64,000 nucleotides of DNA, from NCBI GenBank assembly GCA_001549895.1, contig AP014719.1, forward strand, positions 62,001-126,000, in the 5' to 3' direction. A program made the translations under genes and the position numbers. The stretch comes from Arthrobacter sp. Hiyo8 (lineage in GTDB: Bacteria > Actinomycetota > Actinomycetes > Actinomycetales > Micrococcaceae). This document shows positions 33,977 to 45,212 of this stretch, one piece after another; positions within the stretch are counted from its first letter, which is position 1, and each line of letters starts with the position of its first letter. Under the pieces are notes generated by a model. It did no database searches. It was not told the DNA's origin and worked only from the letters and a program-made list of their open reading frames with translations.

Positions 33977-35821
33977 ATGAACACGAAAACCACTCTGCCC
34001 GACGCTGCCCGCCAGTGGCGAGCTGATGAGACCGAACCCGCCGCGGACCTGTTCGCGCTGCTCTGCCAGCGCCGGGGCTGGAGCGGCGAGTACCTCGCCG
34101 CGATCGACGTCAGCGAGCACGCTGTGCTCAAGGACCTCGACACGATGGTCACAGCACTCGAGGAGATCCGCCGTAGCGGGGCACGATCACGATCGCCCGG
34201 ACTTCGACATGGACGGCATCTCCTCCGGTGTGCTCGGCTACGCCGGTCTCAAGGAGCTCGGCTTCAACGTCAATCTCCACATCCCCGACTACCGTCGCGG
34301 CCATGACCTGACGCCGGAGGACATCGCAGAGATCAACGCACGCTTCCCGGGCACCACCGTGCTGCTCACCTGCGACGGGGGAGTGAACTCCCACGCCGGC
34401 ATCAGAGCGGCAAGGATGCTCGGCTGGCAGACCCTCGTCACCGATCACCACCAGGAGCTCGAACCGGGAAGCCAGGCCGACATCACCGTCGACCCCTGCC
34501 GGCTGGACGAGACCTATGCGCTGGGCGGGATCTGCGGAGCGCACGTGCTCTATCAGATCCTCGAGGCCTACGCTGCTGCTCACCAGCCCTTCAAGCTCTG
34601 GGCGATCCGGTTGCTGCGTCTGTTCGCCGGCCTCGGAACCGTCTCCGATGTCATGCCGGTGCTCTACGAGAACCGGCAGCTTGTGCGCGACTCGCTGTCG
34701 ATCGCACGGCTGCTACATGTCTCTGCTCCGAAGACGATCCCGAACCCGTGGGGTGGGATGGACCCGGACCCCGATGCCATCGACATTGCGCGGGCGACGC
34801 TCTTGCAGCTGCTCGCGACCGAGGATCACGACCCGGCGTACGTCGCCGCATTCGAGGGTTTCGCCGCGCTCCTGAAGGCCTTCGCCCAGGCAGGCAAGGT
34901 CCGCGACATCGACAGCGTAAACGAGGGGTTCTATGGTTTCTACCTCGCGCCGGCGATGAACAGTCCGAGGCGTACCGGATACCCGATCGACGACTGCTTC
35001 GCAGTGTTCACCGCACCGAGCATCGCTGAGCGACTTGCGGCTATGCACCGGGTCATCGAGAACAATGAACGCCGCAAGGAGCTCACGGCCCTGCACCTGG
35101 CGGAGCTCAACGATGGCGACCAGCCGTTGGCACCCTGGGTGTACTTCTCGGCAGCCCCGGTGGCATGTACGGCCTGCTCGCCAACCAGATGATGGAGCAG
35201 CTCGGACACCCGGTCGTGGTGGTGAACCGGCCGACGACACCGGACGAGCCCGTGAGCGGCTCCGGCCGTGCTCCGGGATGGTTCGACATCATCACCACGC
35301 TCGACGGCTACGACGAGCTGTACGCGATCGGCCACCAGCAGGCCTGCGGAGTGAAACTGCGCACGGCGCAGGCGCTCGACCAGCTCGTCACGATCCTCGA
35401 GGACAGCACCCGTGTCACGATGCTCACCGCCGGTGACGCGATGCACCCGACCGGCGACCTCGTGCTCGGCGCTGGATCCGAATGCGATGCTCCGCTCGAC
35501 GACACGGAGCCGCTGGTCGAGCTCGTGCGCCGGGTCGAGACGCTCCGGCCTTTCGGGCATGAGTTCGCCGAGCCTGTCGTCGAGATCGTGCTCGACGGAT
35601 TCGCGGTGAAGTCGATCGGCTCCGAGAAGCAGCACCTGCGGCTCACCACGGCGACCGGGCTCGCGTGCCTCTGGTGGAATGCCGCAGAAGCACAGCTCGA
35701 GCGGCTCACCGAGATCGCGGACGACGCGACGGCTCAGCCGACCCGGTTCCTCGCGAAGCTGCAGCTCAACGAGTTCCTGGGGGAGACGCGTCTCCAGGCC
35801 GTCATCGAGAGGTCGATCTGA
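33977..35821 (+). CDS. RecJ-like DHH-family exonuclease
   Basis: After a leader of about 70 residues come the DHH motifs TIAPDFDMDGISSG (D-x-D-x-D-G), LLTCDGG, LVTDHHQELEPG (D-H-H) and the C-terminal DHHA1 signature IGHQQACGVKL (near residue 453) preceded by SGSGRAPG. About 615 residues. Expected activity is metal-dependent 5'-3' digestion of single-stranded DNA in recombination or repair. The two bases missing near 34175-34190 and one at 35155 (GCCCC) are needed for a continuous frame. The stop overlaps the start of the next gene. Confidence 0.8.
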
Positions 35822-36619
35822 TGCCGGCGGCGCTGCGCCAGGGCCTGGCAGGCACCATCTGGTGCCTGCTCGTCCCGGTCGCCGTGCTCGGCAGCTACCT
35901 CGTCCTCGTGATGATCTGCGCCGCTTGGGTCACGAGCCCGGTCCTCGCGGGCACGATCGCGGGTGTGGTCGTCATGATCGTGTTCGGCGGCGTGCGGCTG
36001 CTCCGGCCCACCTGGCTGAGCTTCGGACCCGAGGTTCTGCCGGCGGCAGCCACGCCCGGTTCTGGCCCTGGGTCGCGCTCACCGCGGTGCTGATGTTCCT
36101 GGCCGGACAGACGGCGGCCGAGTGGATCTACTTGCATCTCGGCTCGGCGGGTTTCGACCAGCACGTGCAGACGCAGCAGTCTTCGGGGTTCGCGCTGAGC
36201 CTGCTGGTCTCGCTGCTCGTCGCCCCGATCGTCGAGGAAACGCTGTTCCGCGGCCTCCTGTACCCGATGCTGCGCAAAAGAACGGGGGCCGTGGTCGCCG
36301 CGGTACTCAGCTCGCTGCTGTTCGCCGCCATGCACGGCAACGCCGTGCAGGCCGTGGCCGTGATCCCGCTGGGCTCTTGCTCGCGCTGGTCGCGGAGCGG
36401 ACGCACCGAGTCTTGCCCTGTGTGGTGTTGCACCTGGCCTACAACTTCGCCGCCATGATGCTGCCGCAGGCGGCCATCCAGGCGATGTCGACACCACTGT
36501 GCATCGGGCTCTCCGGCGCAGCCTGGGCGGTCCTCTTCGTGCTTCTGGCCCGTCAGGTCCTGTCCGCCGCGATCACCGACCAGTTCGGCGAACCGCGAGC
36601 ACGGATCGAGACCGAATAG
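35821..36619 (+). CDS. CPBP-family intramembrane metalloprotease
   Basis: Helices: GLAGTIWCLLVPVAVLGSYL, TSPVLAGTIAGVVVMIVFGG, WPWVALTAVLMFLAGQTAAE, ALSLLVSLLVAPIVEETLFR, GAVVAAVLSSLLFAAMHGN. The CPBP/CAAX motifs E-E-x-x-x-R (VEETLFRG), F-x-x-x-H (FAAMHG) and H-x-x-x-N (HLAYNF) are all present. Substrates are unknown; in bacteria these proteases often belong to immunity or stress functions. Single bases are missing near 36057 and 36375. About 267 residues. The start overlaps the recJ-like stop. Confidence 0.75.
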
Positions 36620-36640
36620 CTCGACGGGAGAGCAGAAGGG

Positions 36641-36682
36641 AACCCCGACGTCGCCCAGCACGGCCTGGTGCGACGTCGGGTT
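36641..36682 (+). terminator. Rho-independent terminator
   Basis: AACCCCGACGTCGC and GCGACGTCGGGTT pair with one bulge. Confidence 0.7.
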
Positions 36683-36787
36683 ACTTGTGCCCGGGTGACC
36701 GGGGTGTACCGGTCACCGGGGACTGGTTGAAAGAGGAGCTCAAGAGAGCCCCTGGAGACACAGACAGCAGCAAAGGAGTTGATCATC

Positions 36788-37230
36788 ATGGCTGTCATCG
36801 AACGCATCACGTACGCAGACAACGGTCAGATCAAGACCCCTGACCTGCTGGCGACCCTCCGGGCGAAGTCCCGACTGGCCTTCCCGAGTGCGAAGTTCTT
36901 CCCGACCTTCGACATCGGCTACGCCCACGTCTTCCGCATCTCGGCCCACGGCCTGACCTTCGACGAGGCCCAGCGCAACGCCAAGCGCAAGCTGGACCGT
37001 TTCCACAAGAAGATGCACCTGGTCGAGGGCTTCCGCGAGACCAAGGTCGACAAGATCGAGGACTACATCCGCACCAACCAGAACTTCAAGGTCATCTACA
37101 CCATCATGTACGTGATCGAGCAGACTGGCTCTGGTACCCAGAATCCCGATTCCCCGTATCCGGAATACCAGCTGGACCTCACGAAGCTGCAGTTCCCGCC
37201 GAGACAGCCGCTGTGCTGTCTGCGCGGTGA
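36788..37230 (+). CDS. Hypothetical protein
   Basis: MAVIERITYADNGQIKTPDL, AKSRLAFPSAKFFPTFDIGY, AHVFRISAHGLTFDEAQRNA, KRKLDRFHKKMHLVEGFRET, DYIRTNQNFKVIYTIMYVIE. An alpha/beta protein of about 147 residues. One more C near 37202 gives a stop at 37230 (ending ETAAVLSAR), just before a terminator; the printed frame runs through the hairpin. The start at 36788 fits the AAAGGAG at 36772. Confidence 0.55.
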
Positions 37231-37268
37231 GCCGCGCGACGCATCCAGCGCCCACCGAGGATACGCAG

Positions 37269-37315
37269 AAGGACCGGAGCATTCCCTTCCCACGGGGAGT
37301 GTTGCTCCGGTCCTT
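37269..37315 (+). terminator. Rho-independent terminator
   Basis: AAGGACCGGAGCA and TGCTCCGGTCCTT pair perfectly, followed by CTGTATT. Confidence 0.8.
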
Positions 37316-37454
37316 CTGTATTCACGTTTCCATTCGGCAAGTGCCGGGTGACTACGACAGTCGCCTATCGCACACATGAAACACTAGCAGAGTGAAAGGC
37401 CACTCCACAAGCCGAACCACCATTGAGACTTCCTATCGAAAGCGACTTCGAATC

Positions 37455-38054
37455 ATGAGCGCCAACGACCACGACCAGGACCAGCCCCAGTTCGAGCAGG
37501 CCCATGACAATGGCGACCAGATGCGCCAGGGAGCCAAGCAGCTCGTCGACGGGGCCGGCAAGGTCGCCGCAGGTGCCAAGGACTACCTCGATGCCCACAT
37601 GGCACCGGCCGTCAAGAACGCTGCGCGCACTGCGCGGGAGCGGATCGACGCAAAGACCCGCGAGGCCGGCGGCCCGCTGGCGCTGGCCAGGCGCTATGCA
37701 CCCAAGGCCATCCCGATCGCCGCACTGGTCGCGATCATGGGGCTCTACCTCCCGATCGCCTCGTTCCACGGCTACGGGCTCAGCTACATGGATGCTGGCT
37801 CGGACGGAAAGATCCTGCTCGTCCTCTCGATTCTCACGATCATCGCCGCCTTGCTGAACCTCGCCGTGAAGCCTGGCAACACGTGGCTGCGGCTGGCCGC
37901 GGGGATCAGCGCAGGATGCGTCGGTCTCGGCGCACTGCTCGACGGCTTCGGGAATCTCTTTGCGATCGGCCCGTCGTTCGGCTCGTTCTTCCTCGGCCTT
38001 GCGGGCTTCGCGCTCGTGGCCGCCGGTGCGTTGACTCTGTTCAACAAGCCGTGA
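37455..38054 (+). CDS. Hypothetical membrane protein with amphipathic N-terminus
   Basis: The first 80 residues are charged and helical (GAKQLVDGAGKVAAGAKDYL, KNAARTARERIDAKTREAGG). Four hydrophobic helices follow: AIPIAALVAIMGLYLPIASF, ILLVLSILTIIAALLNLAV, LRLAAGISAGCVGLGALLDG, SFFLGLAGFALVAAGALTLF. About 200 residues; no family is recognised. It is monocistronic, with a terminator behind it. Confidence 0.6.
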   Translation: MSANDHDQDQPQFEQAHDNGDQMRQGAKQLVDGAGKVAAGAKDYLDAHMAPAVKNAARTARERIDAKTREAGGPLALARRYAPKAIPIAALVAIMGLYLPIASFHGYGLSYMDAGSDGKILLVLSILTIIAALLNLAVKPGNTWLRLAAGISAGCVGLGALLDGFGNLFAIGPSFGSFFLGLAGFALVAAGALTLFNKP

Positions 38055-38119
38055 CAGCACACCGAATAGCACCGGCCCCGCACCCACCAGACCCGATCCG
38101 ATGATTCGTCGGATACTTC

Positions 38120-38151
38120 GCCCGGATGAGACGCCCCGTCTCGTCCGGGGC
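38120..38151 (+). terminator. Rho-independent terminator
   Basis: GCCCGGATGAGACG and CGTCTCGTCCGGGGC pair (one bulge), followed by ATTTTCTTC. Confidence 0.8.
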
Positions 38152-38182
38152 ATTTTCTTCGCCAGGCCGCGTCCGACGTCCG

Positions 38183-38628
38183 TGTATCAAGGCGTGTATC
38201 AAAACAGCGAAACCGCCGCGATGCGCGCGTTTTCCCTGGTCGGAGCTGGGGCCGGGCGCGAGAGTCCAGCGACATGTATCAAGACCTTGATACGGGTGTT
38301 TCCCCAGGTCAGCCAAGGAAAAACACCCCTTCTATCAAACGTATCAAGAATCAACGGTTTGATTTCCATGCGGGCATGTGTGTGCGTGATACCACAAGTC
38401 GTCCAAGGTAGGCAAGCCGCGGGGCGGATCAAGGAGGGATCGTGTATGTATAACCTCATTTATTTTGATACAAATGATACAAACCCCTAAAAACCCGCCT
38501 GACCAGGCAAAACAGGTGTATCAAGTCTTCAAATCAGTTTGATACAGGCCCGCTTCGCGACCTAGCAAAAACCACGTCTGACCAGGCAAAACAGCATGTA
38601 TCAAGCGTTTTGATACAGCTCTTGATCC
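38183..38628. other. Iteron cluster, candidate replication origin
   Basis: TGTATCAA or its complement occurs many times in both directions: 38183, 38195, 38275, 38287 (reverse), 38333, 38341, 38358 (reverse, partial), 38388 (partial), 38464 and 38475 (reverse), 38517, 38538 (reverse), 38597, 38608 (reverse). Two copies carry the same flank, CTGACCAGGCAAAACAG, at 38499 and 38578. Pairs in opposite directions form larger palindromes, for example 38597-38617. The region is AT-richer than its surroundings, contains no gene, and ends 384 bases upstream of the primase-helicase gene. Confidence 0.7.
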
Positions 38629-39011
38629 AAGGGGCCAACGGGGGCTCGCCGCCATCGCAGCCCACCTCTTCCGCGACATCGCGCTCGATCGAATCGGGAA
38701 ACGCGCTTCGGGCGGCTCACGCCGCCCACGGGTGAACCTCTGTGCTGCCCGCTGCCACTTCGCGACTCCGCTGAGGTTGCCGGGTGCCGACGAACCACTG
38801 CGGTTGTTCCACTGGCCGCCTGACCATCCTGTGCACCATCCGGCTGACACCAGCCGACCTATCGACTCGTCTCCTGCTCCATTCGGAATAGGTTGTGATA
38901 GACGAGTTGAATGCCATAGGCTTGCACCACACGTTCCATTCGAATACGAGTCCCGTCGGCTTCCCACAACCGCCGCCGGCACGACTCTCCGCAAGACGGA
39001 AAGAGACACGC

Positions 39012-40885
39012 ATGAGCACTTCTGGCATAACTGACAGCTCTCAGGCCCCGACTCAAGCTGTGCGGTCCTTCACCGACCTCCAGGCCGATCTGCTCGACTT
39101 CTTCGACAACCGCCCCGGCGGAGGCAACGTCGCAGCCCCGCAGAACCTCATCGTCACCCACGTGACCGACGAGTACCTCGCCAGCCTGGACCTTTCTGCG
39201 CCGCCGGCACCGCGTCAGCTCGAACAGGAACTGCTCGCCTCCTGCTACGGCATCGTCTCCAACGAGAACCTCAAAATCCCCAAGGGCGACGGCACGTACC
39301 CGATCCCCAGGCATCTCTCGACCTGGCAGGTCGCGCAGATTCTCCTGCGCTTGCACCACGTCGTGCGCATCGCGCCGACCGATGCGAACACCGACCGCGA
39401 GTACGACATGCTCGCCATGTACATCAAGCACGGTCCGAGCCGCGGCATCTATACGGCCAGCGAAGACGATCTCCGCACCACCGCCCGGCGCTACAACACG
39501 CAGCTCACGACCAACGACTTCAAAGAGGTCGTCGCCGTGCTCCGCGAGGACGCGCCGCGGGTGCACCTGAACTCCCACCGCGATCTCATCGCCGCCAACA
39601 ACGGCATCGTCTACTACGGGAATACGCCGTTGGACATCACGATCGGCGGCAAGCGGTTCCACTTCGAGCCAAAGAAGGTCCACCCGTTCGATGCTGCGCT
39701 GGTCTTTACCGTCAAGAGCGCCGTCGACTATGTCGAGAACGCTCCGATGGTCAGGATCCCGTATCCCGACCCCGCCGACGGAGAGTGGGAAGTGGGCGAA
39801 TGGATCACTGCTCTCTTCTACACGGAGGGCGACGAGGAGTTCAATACCAGGAACGCAGGGCTCGCAGCCCTCACTTGGGAAGTCCTCGGTGCGCTCGTAA
39901 GGCCGCATGTCAGCTGGAACAAGACCGCCTGGTTCCACTCAGAGCAGGGCAACAACGGCAAGGGTACGCTGTGCTCCCTGGGCCGGAACCTGCTCGGATC
40001 CGGCGCGCACACGTCGATCCCGATCAAGGACTTCGGCAAGGAGTTCGCGCTCGAGCCGCTGATCAAGTCCAATGCGATCATCGTCGACGAGAACCCAGTC
40101 GGGATCTTCGTCGAAGAGGCCGGTAACTACAAGACCGTCGTCACCAACGACACCCTGCAGATCAACCGGAAGCACCGGGTGCCGATCGCCTTCGAGTTCC
40201 ACGGCTTCATGATCCAGTGCGTCAACGACCTGCCGAAGTTCAAGGACAAGTCTGAATCTCTGTACCGCCGGCAGCTGATCCTGCCCTTCACGAAGAGCTT
40301 CACGGGAACCGAGAAGCGCTACATCAAGAACGACTTCCTCAAGCGCCGCGAGGTCCTCGAGTACGTGCTCTGGTACGTCATCAACTGCGCCGGAGCCGCT
40401 TCGCCCGGGAGCTACTACGAGCTCTCCGAGCCGCCGGCCACGCAGGTCCTGCTCGCCGAGTACAAGGAGACGAACGACCCCGTCCGCGCTTTCTGGACCG
40501 AGTTCCGCGAGCTGTTCGTCTGGGACCTGCTGCCGTTCTTCTTCCTCTACGACCTGTACCGGGTGTGGTTCACGCGCGTCTCGCCCTCGGGCAAGCTCGT
40601 CGGTCGCCAGCAGTTCATCACCGACCTGTTCGGCATCGTGCAGAACGACCCGATGTGGCACTGCAACGACAAGGCCCGCACGATCCGGCCGGCAACAAGA
40701 TGGCTGTCTCCGAGCCGCTCATCGCCGAGTACGAAATGAAGGACTGGTACACGCCCGGTTACACGGGTACGGACCCGGCCCGCCTCGGCATCCCGCTGCT
40801 CAAGCCGAACTACCGAGGTCTGCTGCGCATCGTCTCGCTCGGCGGCACCGCGGCTCCCGCTGCGTCTGCCTCGACCGATGACTGA
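39012..40885 (+). CDS. P4-type primase/SF3-helicase-like replication protein
   Basis: The C-terminal half has the superfamily 3 pattern of D5/P4-type proteins: WFHSEQGNNGKGTLCSLGRN (Walker A G-x-x-G-x-G-K/T-like, near residue 313), NAIIVDENPVGIFVEEAGNY (Walker B), IAFEFHGFMIQCVNDLPKFK (motif C with N) and SLYRRQLILPFTKSF (R finger). The N-terminal third (QADLLDFFDNRP ... ILLRLHHVVRIAPT) lacks an obvious prim-pol triad. Start 39012 chosen because MSTSGITD follows GGAAAGAG. One base is missing near 40692. About 625 residues. It is the first gene after the iteron cluster. Confidence 0.8.
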
Positions 40886-40945
40886 CCGGTCGCCGACAAT
40901 CTGGACTCATCCATTCGCATCACCGACCAGGAGGTCTCATCGCCC

Positions 40946-41182
40946 ATGTCCCGAATGACCACGGCGATCCAGTCCGTCGCCACGGCCCTGCTTCATCTCG
41001 CTGAGGAGCAGGGCCGTATGGCCGACATCCAAGCCGAGACCGCGAAGCAGCAGCGGATCACCAACCTGATCGTCCGATCGCAGATCGAGACGGATCCGAC
41101 CGAGAAGGCCCGCCTGCTCGCCGAAGCCCGTCGTCGCATGGACGCCCCGAGCCGGCGCGACCTGCGAGACCACAACCCGTAG
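40946..41182 (+). CDS. Small helical hypothetical protein
   Basis: 78 residues, mostly one long helix (SRMTTAIQSVATALLHLAEE, QGRMADIQAETAKQQRITNL, RLLAEARRRMD). AGGAGG lies 11 bases upstream. It sits between the primase-helicase and the polymerase, 51 bases before the latter's start, so a role as replication accessory is plausible but not shown. Confidence 0.5.
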   Translation: MSRMTTAIQSVATALLHLAEEQGRMADIQAETAKQQRITNLIVRSQIETDPTEKARLLAEARRRMDAPSRRDLRDHNP

Positions 41183-41233
41183 CACGCAGGTATCCACTAG
41201 CGTGCCCGACCCCAGAACCGAAACGAGAGACCC

Positions 41234-44200
41234 ATGCCTGCTTTCGCCGCCGCCGGCACCAAGCCGAAGCCTCGTCTGCTCACACCCGTCACCGCCGACT
41301 TGTCGCTCTTCAGCTTCTACGACATCGAGTCGCTGTCGAACGTGTTCAGCATCGTCGCCTACACGCCGCGTCCCGGCGATACCGTGGACGAGCTCGAGGT
41401 GTTCTATCTCGTCGACGACGCGGCACTGGTCGATTCCCTCGATCCCCATGCGCTCGTCGCCGCGATCCGCGCCGGCAATCCGGGCCTGCCGACGGTCGAC
41501 GTCTCGCTGCACGATCTGCACACCATCCAGGGCAACCTCCGGCTCGCCCAGCTCATCGGGCTCTCCGACGCCGACCAAGTCTGTGACCCTGACCAAGAGT
41601 CCTCGTACCCCCAGGATCTCCGTCCCGTCTGCGACACGGACCCCGAGTTCGATCCGGCGACACATCCGTTCCTGGCCGGCTACAACTCGCTCAACTACGA
41701 CACCACGATGCTTGCGCTGTACCTCGCCGAGGTCTTCTCCGACATCATCGGACACCGCAAGCGCCTGGCCGACGCGCAGCAGGTGCGGAGTTTCGCGCGG
41801 ACCCCGCAGCAGATCGCCGACGCCGAGGAGCTCCTGGCACAGGTCCTTGCACAGCGCCCGGTGTTCCAGCCGGTCACGGCCAAGACGCTGCGCGTACATA
41901 ACGACCAGCTGTTCGACGAGAAGAACATCGACTACATGCCGCGCTACATCGGCTGGGAGAGCCCTGCTGCGAAGATCCGGCGCGCCATGATCCACTCGGG
42001 TCGCCACCTCGACGTCAGCCGGCTCAACGAGCTGCAGTCGAAGGTCGCGCTCAAGCGCCTGCTCGGCATGCTCGGACGCCAGATCAAGGAGTCCGAGAAG
42101 CTGGGCCACGACGCGGTGATCACCACTGTGGAGGAGCTCTACGAGCTGCTGGCCTACAACGTCGCCGACTGCTTGGGTCTCGCACAGTTGTTCCGGCACC
42201 CGACGTATTCGAGCGCCTTCGACCTGAAGGCCGGTCTGCTGGCGCAGTACTCCGAGACCGTCTTCACGAAGAAGCAGACCGTGCGCCGCGACCGTCTCGC
42301 CATCGACGCATCCTCGGCGAAGTTCGTGGGCCGTATCCTCGCCCCGTTCACGGCACTGAACGACATCAAGACTGTCTCTTTCAACTATCCGCACCCTGAG
42401 GTCGCCAAGGAACTGAACATCCAGCCGGTCAACGTCCTCGACGAGTGCGTGCGCTTCTTCGAGGAGCAGGTCGCACCCGACCGGGCGGCAAACGCCGCAC
42501 AGGCCAAGGCGTACGCCGACTTCATGCAGATCGTTGCGTACTACCGCTCGATAGAGGGGCAGAACTTCAACAACTCCGAGGAATATGCCGAGCGGTACGG
42601 CCTGCTTGCTCAGGTGATCGACGAGATCCCGAAGACGCCGAACAACCTGCCGTACTTCCACCGGGACGGCCGGCCTTCGTCGTGTTTCGCGACGTTCTCC
42701 ACCGGCGGCATCCACGGTGCCGAGGTCGACATCGCGACCTTCGAGCGGGACTCTGCCGCGCACCGCGAGGGCGCATCCATGCTCGAGATGGCCAAGCTGT
42801 TCTACCCGACGCCAAGGACTTCGTCGCCGAGGCGAAGCGCCAGCACAACCTGCTCGCTCTGCCCGACGGCACGTTCGTCGACAAGCGTCTGGTGCTGCTG
42901 GGCTCGGACCCGGAGAAGGTGAAGTACCGCAAGGCCAAGAAGGACGACCCCGAACAGGCCGAGCAGCTTGCGCGGGCTCAGGCCCAGGTACCGGATGCTG
43001 CGATGCTTCTGGCGACGCAGCGTCCGGACGCCCAGGCACTCGACGTGGCGATCGCCGACAGCATGAGCCCAGGAGGCGTGCGCGTCATCACCGGCAAGCT
43101 CGTGCTGGCCAAGAGCACGGCCACTGCCGCTGAATACCGGACCGAACCGGCGAAGCAGGCACCTGAGCTGTTCCCCGCCAAGAAGACCGACGCGTCCACG
43201 AAACTGCACCCGAGGTACTCGCACACGTCGGCCGGACTTGTCACACACGAGGACTTCACCAGCTACTACCCGAACCTGCTGCGCAACATGCGCGCCTTCT
43301 GGAACCCGGAGCTGGGGGAGGACCGCTACGCGACGATCTTCTTCGACAAGGAGCGCTACGGAAAGGAGATGAAGCAGCCCGGCATCTCTGCCGAGCTGAA
43401 GACCCGGCTCAACACCCTCCGGAATGGAACGAAGCTCATCCTCAACGCGGCATCAGGTGCCGGTGACGCCTCGCACAAGACTCCCATTCGGATGAACAAC
43501 GTGATCATCTCGATGCGGATCATCGGACAGCTCTTCTCCTGGCGCATCGGTCAGGCTCAGACGCTGGCCGGCGCTCGGATCATCAGCACGAACACCGACG
43601 GTCTCTACTCGATCCTCGACCCTGAGATCAACAATCGTGTGCTGGCCGAGCAGGCGGAGCTCATCGGTGTCGACATCGAGCCCGAGGCGATGTTTCTGAT
43701 CAGTAAGGACTCAAACAACCGCCTCGAGCTGCTGCCGCCCAGCGGTGCATCCGAGGATCTGCCTGTTGCACAGTGGGAGATCCACAGCGCCGGCGGAGGC
43801 ACCCTCGCCTGTCATGCCGGCCCTCGGCCCGACAAGGCGCTGGCTCATCCCGCGGTCATCGACCACGCGCTGGCCAGATACCTGCAGGCTGTCACGGCGG
43901 CCAGAGGGGAGGGTGCACTGTCTGAGCCCTTCGACGCTGTCCTGGGACGCAAGCTCATCGACGAGGCCCGCGATCCGGAGAACCCGGTGCGCACCGCGTT
44001 GATGTTCCAGACCATGGTCACGGCCTCCCGGGGCTCGATCACCTATCCGTTCGCCGCCGACCCCATGCCTATCGGCGATGAGGAGAGCAGCAACGAGAAC
44101 GCCGCGATCACCAATCCCAGGCCGCTGCAGATGGTCAACCGGGCCTTCGTCGTGCAAGCCGGCACGCAGGATGCCGTGAGCCTGCACAACGCCGGGGCCT

Positions 44201-44538
44201 GGAAGGTCGCGCCGGCGGTCCAGGCGAAGCGACGCGAGAACGCCGAGTCTCCGGCACGTGATGAGATCGCCAAGTCGATCCTGGCCCACCACGGCTGGGC
44301 ATCGGACAGTTGGGCGTACGCGCAGAACCAGAAGATGCGCCTCATTCCGGAGGACCAGGACGTGACCACGCGACGGATCAACGGCATCGATCCCTCGTGG
44401 TCGATGATCATCTGCAACGAGGATCTGCACGCCATGGACGTCTCGAGGCTGGCCGGGCTCATCAGCTCGCTCAACCTCGAGGTGTACACGCAGATGCTCG
44501 GTGAGACGTTCACCAAGAACTGGATGAACGCCGCCTGA
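41234..44538 (+). CDS. Family B DNA polymerase
   Basis: The exonuclease I motif FYDIESLSNVF is near residue 30, and the second acidic exo motif lies in AGYNSLNYDT near 155 (N-x-x-x-F/Y-D-like). The polymerase motifs are A, EDFTSYYPNLLRNM (near 675), B, NGTKLILNAASGAGDAS (near 733; K-x3-N-x6-G) and C, IISTNTDGLYSIL (near 787; D-T-D-S replaced by N-T-D-G). The C-terminal 250 residues contain PVRTALMFQTMVTAS and YTQMLGETFTKNW. One C is missing near 42810 (TACCCG). About 1102 residues, larger than a protein-primed phi29-type enzyme. It would replicate the element itself. Confidence 0.85.
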
Positions 44539-44579
44539 TCGGCAGATCAGCACAGCGTCGCCCCCGCTGCAGGACCCAG

Positions 44580-44609
44580 AAGGCCGGTCGGAGTATTCCG
44601 ACCGGCCTT
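44580..44609 (+). terminator. Rho-independent terminator after the polymerase gene
   Basis: AAGGCCGGTCGGA, GTAT, TCCGACCGGCCTT: 13 perfect pairs. Confidence 0.85.
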
Positions 44610-44738
44610 GTGCACACCCCAGCCACGTATCAACCCACCATTCCATACACAGTCGAATCGCGTCATACTTGAATGGAATGGACGATTCAACTGCGACTCC
44701 GAATAGACCCTTACTGCAATCGCAAAGGAGCACTGGCC

Positions 44739-45184
44739 ATGTCTACTGCGACGCTCGAAAGCCTCACACGCCTCGCCGTACGCGCTGACGACCCCGACAC
44801 CTCGTACGAGGCGGCGATGAAGGCCGCGCTCGGCGCGTCCGAGGTCCGCCCCGTGGTTCTGGAGCTCGTCCGCGAACACGGCCCGCTCACGCACGACGAG
44901 CTGATCAACTGGTACCGCCGCCTGCTCGCCTTCGAAGAGGGCACCCCGCGCGCCTCTGACTCCGGCATCCGCACCCGGCTGCGCGAGCTCGTCAAGGCCG
45001 GGCTCATCGTCGAAGACGCCGAGGAAGGACACCCCTCTTCGGTAATCGCGCGAAGCGCTGGATCGCCGTCGACCCCAATGCCCTGCAGGGTGACGCCGAC
45101 GACGACGACCAGGCCGAAGAGGCAGCCGACGACGAAGATGCCACGAGCACCGTCGCCGCACCCGCCGGATCCGACGATGAGTGA
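44739..45184 (+). CDS. Winged-helix-like small DNA-binding protein with acidic tail
   Basis: DPDTSYEAAMKAALGASEVR, PVVLELVREHGPLTHDELIN, WYRRLLAFEEGTPRASDSGI, RTRLRELVKAGLIVEDAEEG fit a winged helix. One more C near 45037 (ACCCCT) continues LFGNRAKRWIAVDPNALQGD and a Asp/Glu-rich tail to the stop at 45182. About 148 residues. The upstream region 44640-44700 contains ATTCGA-type sites. Confidence 0.55.
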
Positions 45185-45212
45185 TCACCAGGCCAGGTAA
45201 AGGAGCCGGCAG

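Noticed and set aside
38183..38628. CRISPR array
   Set aside because: The repeat unit is only 8 bases, occurs in both directions and without regular spacers; iterons fit better. I see no CRISPR array or cas gene in the window.
40937..43039. 700-residue minus-strand ORF
   Set aside because: It is the antisense shadow of the family B polymerase gene, which carries clear catalytic motifs on the plus strand.
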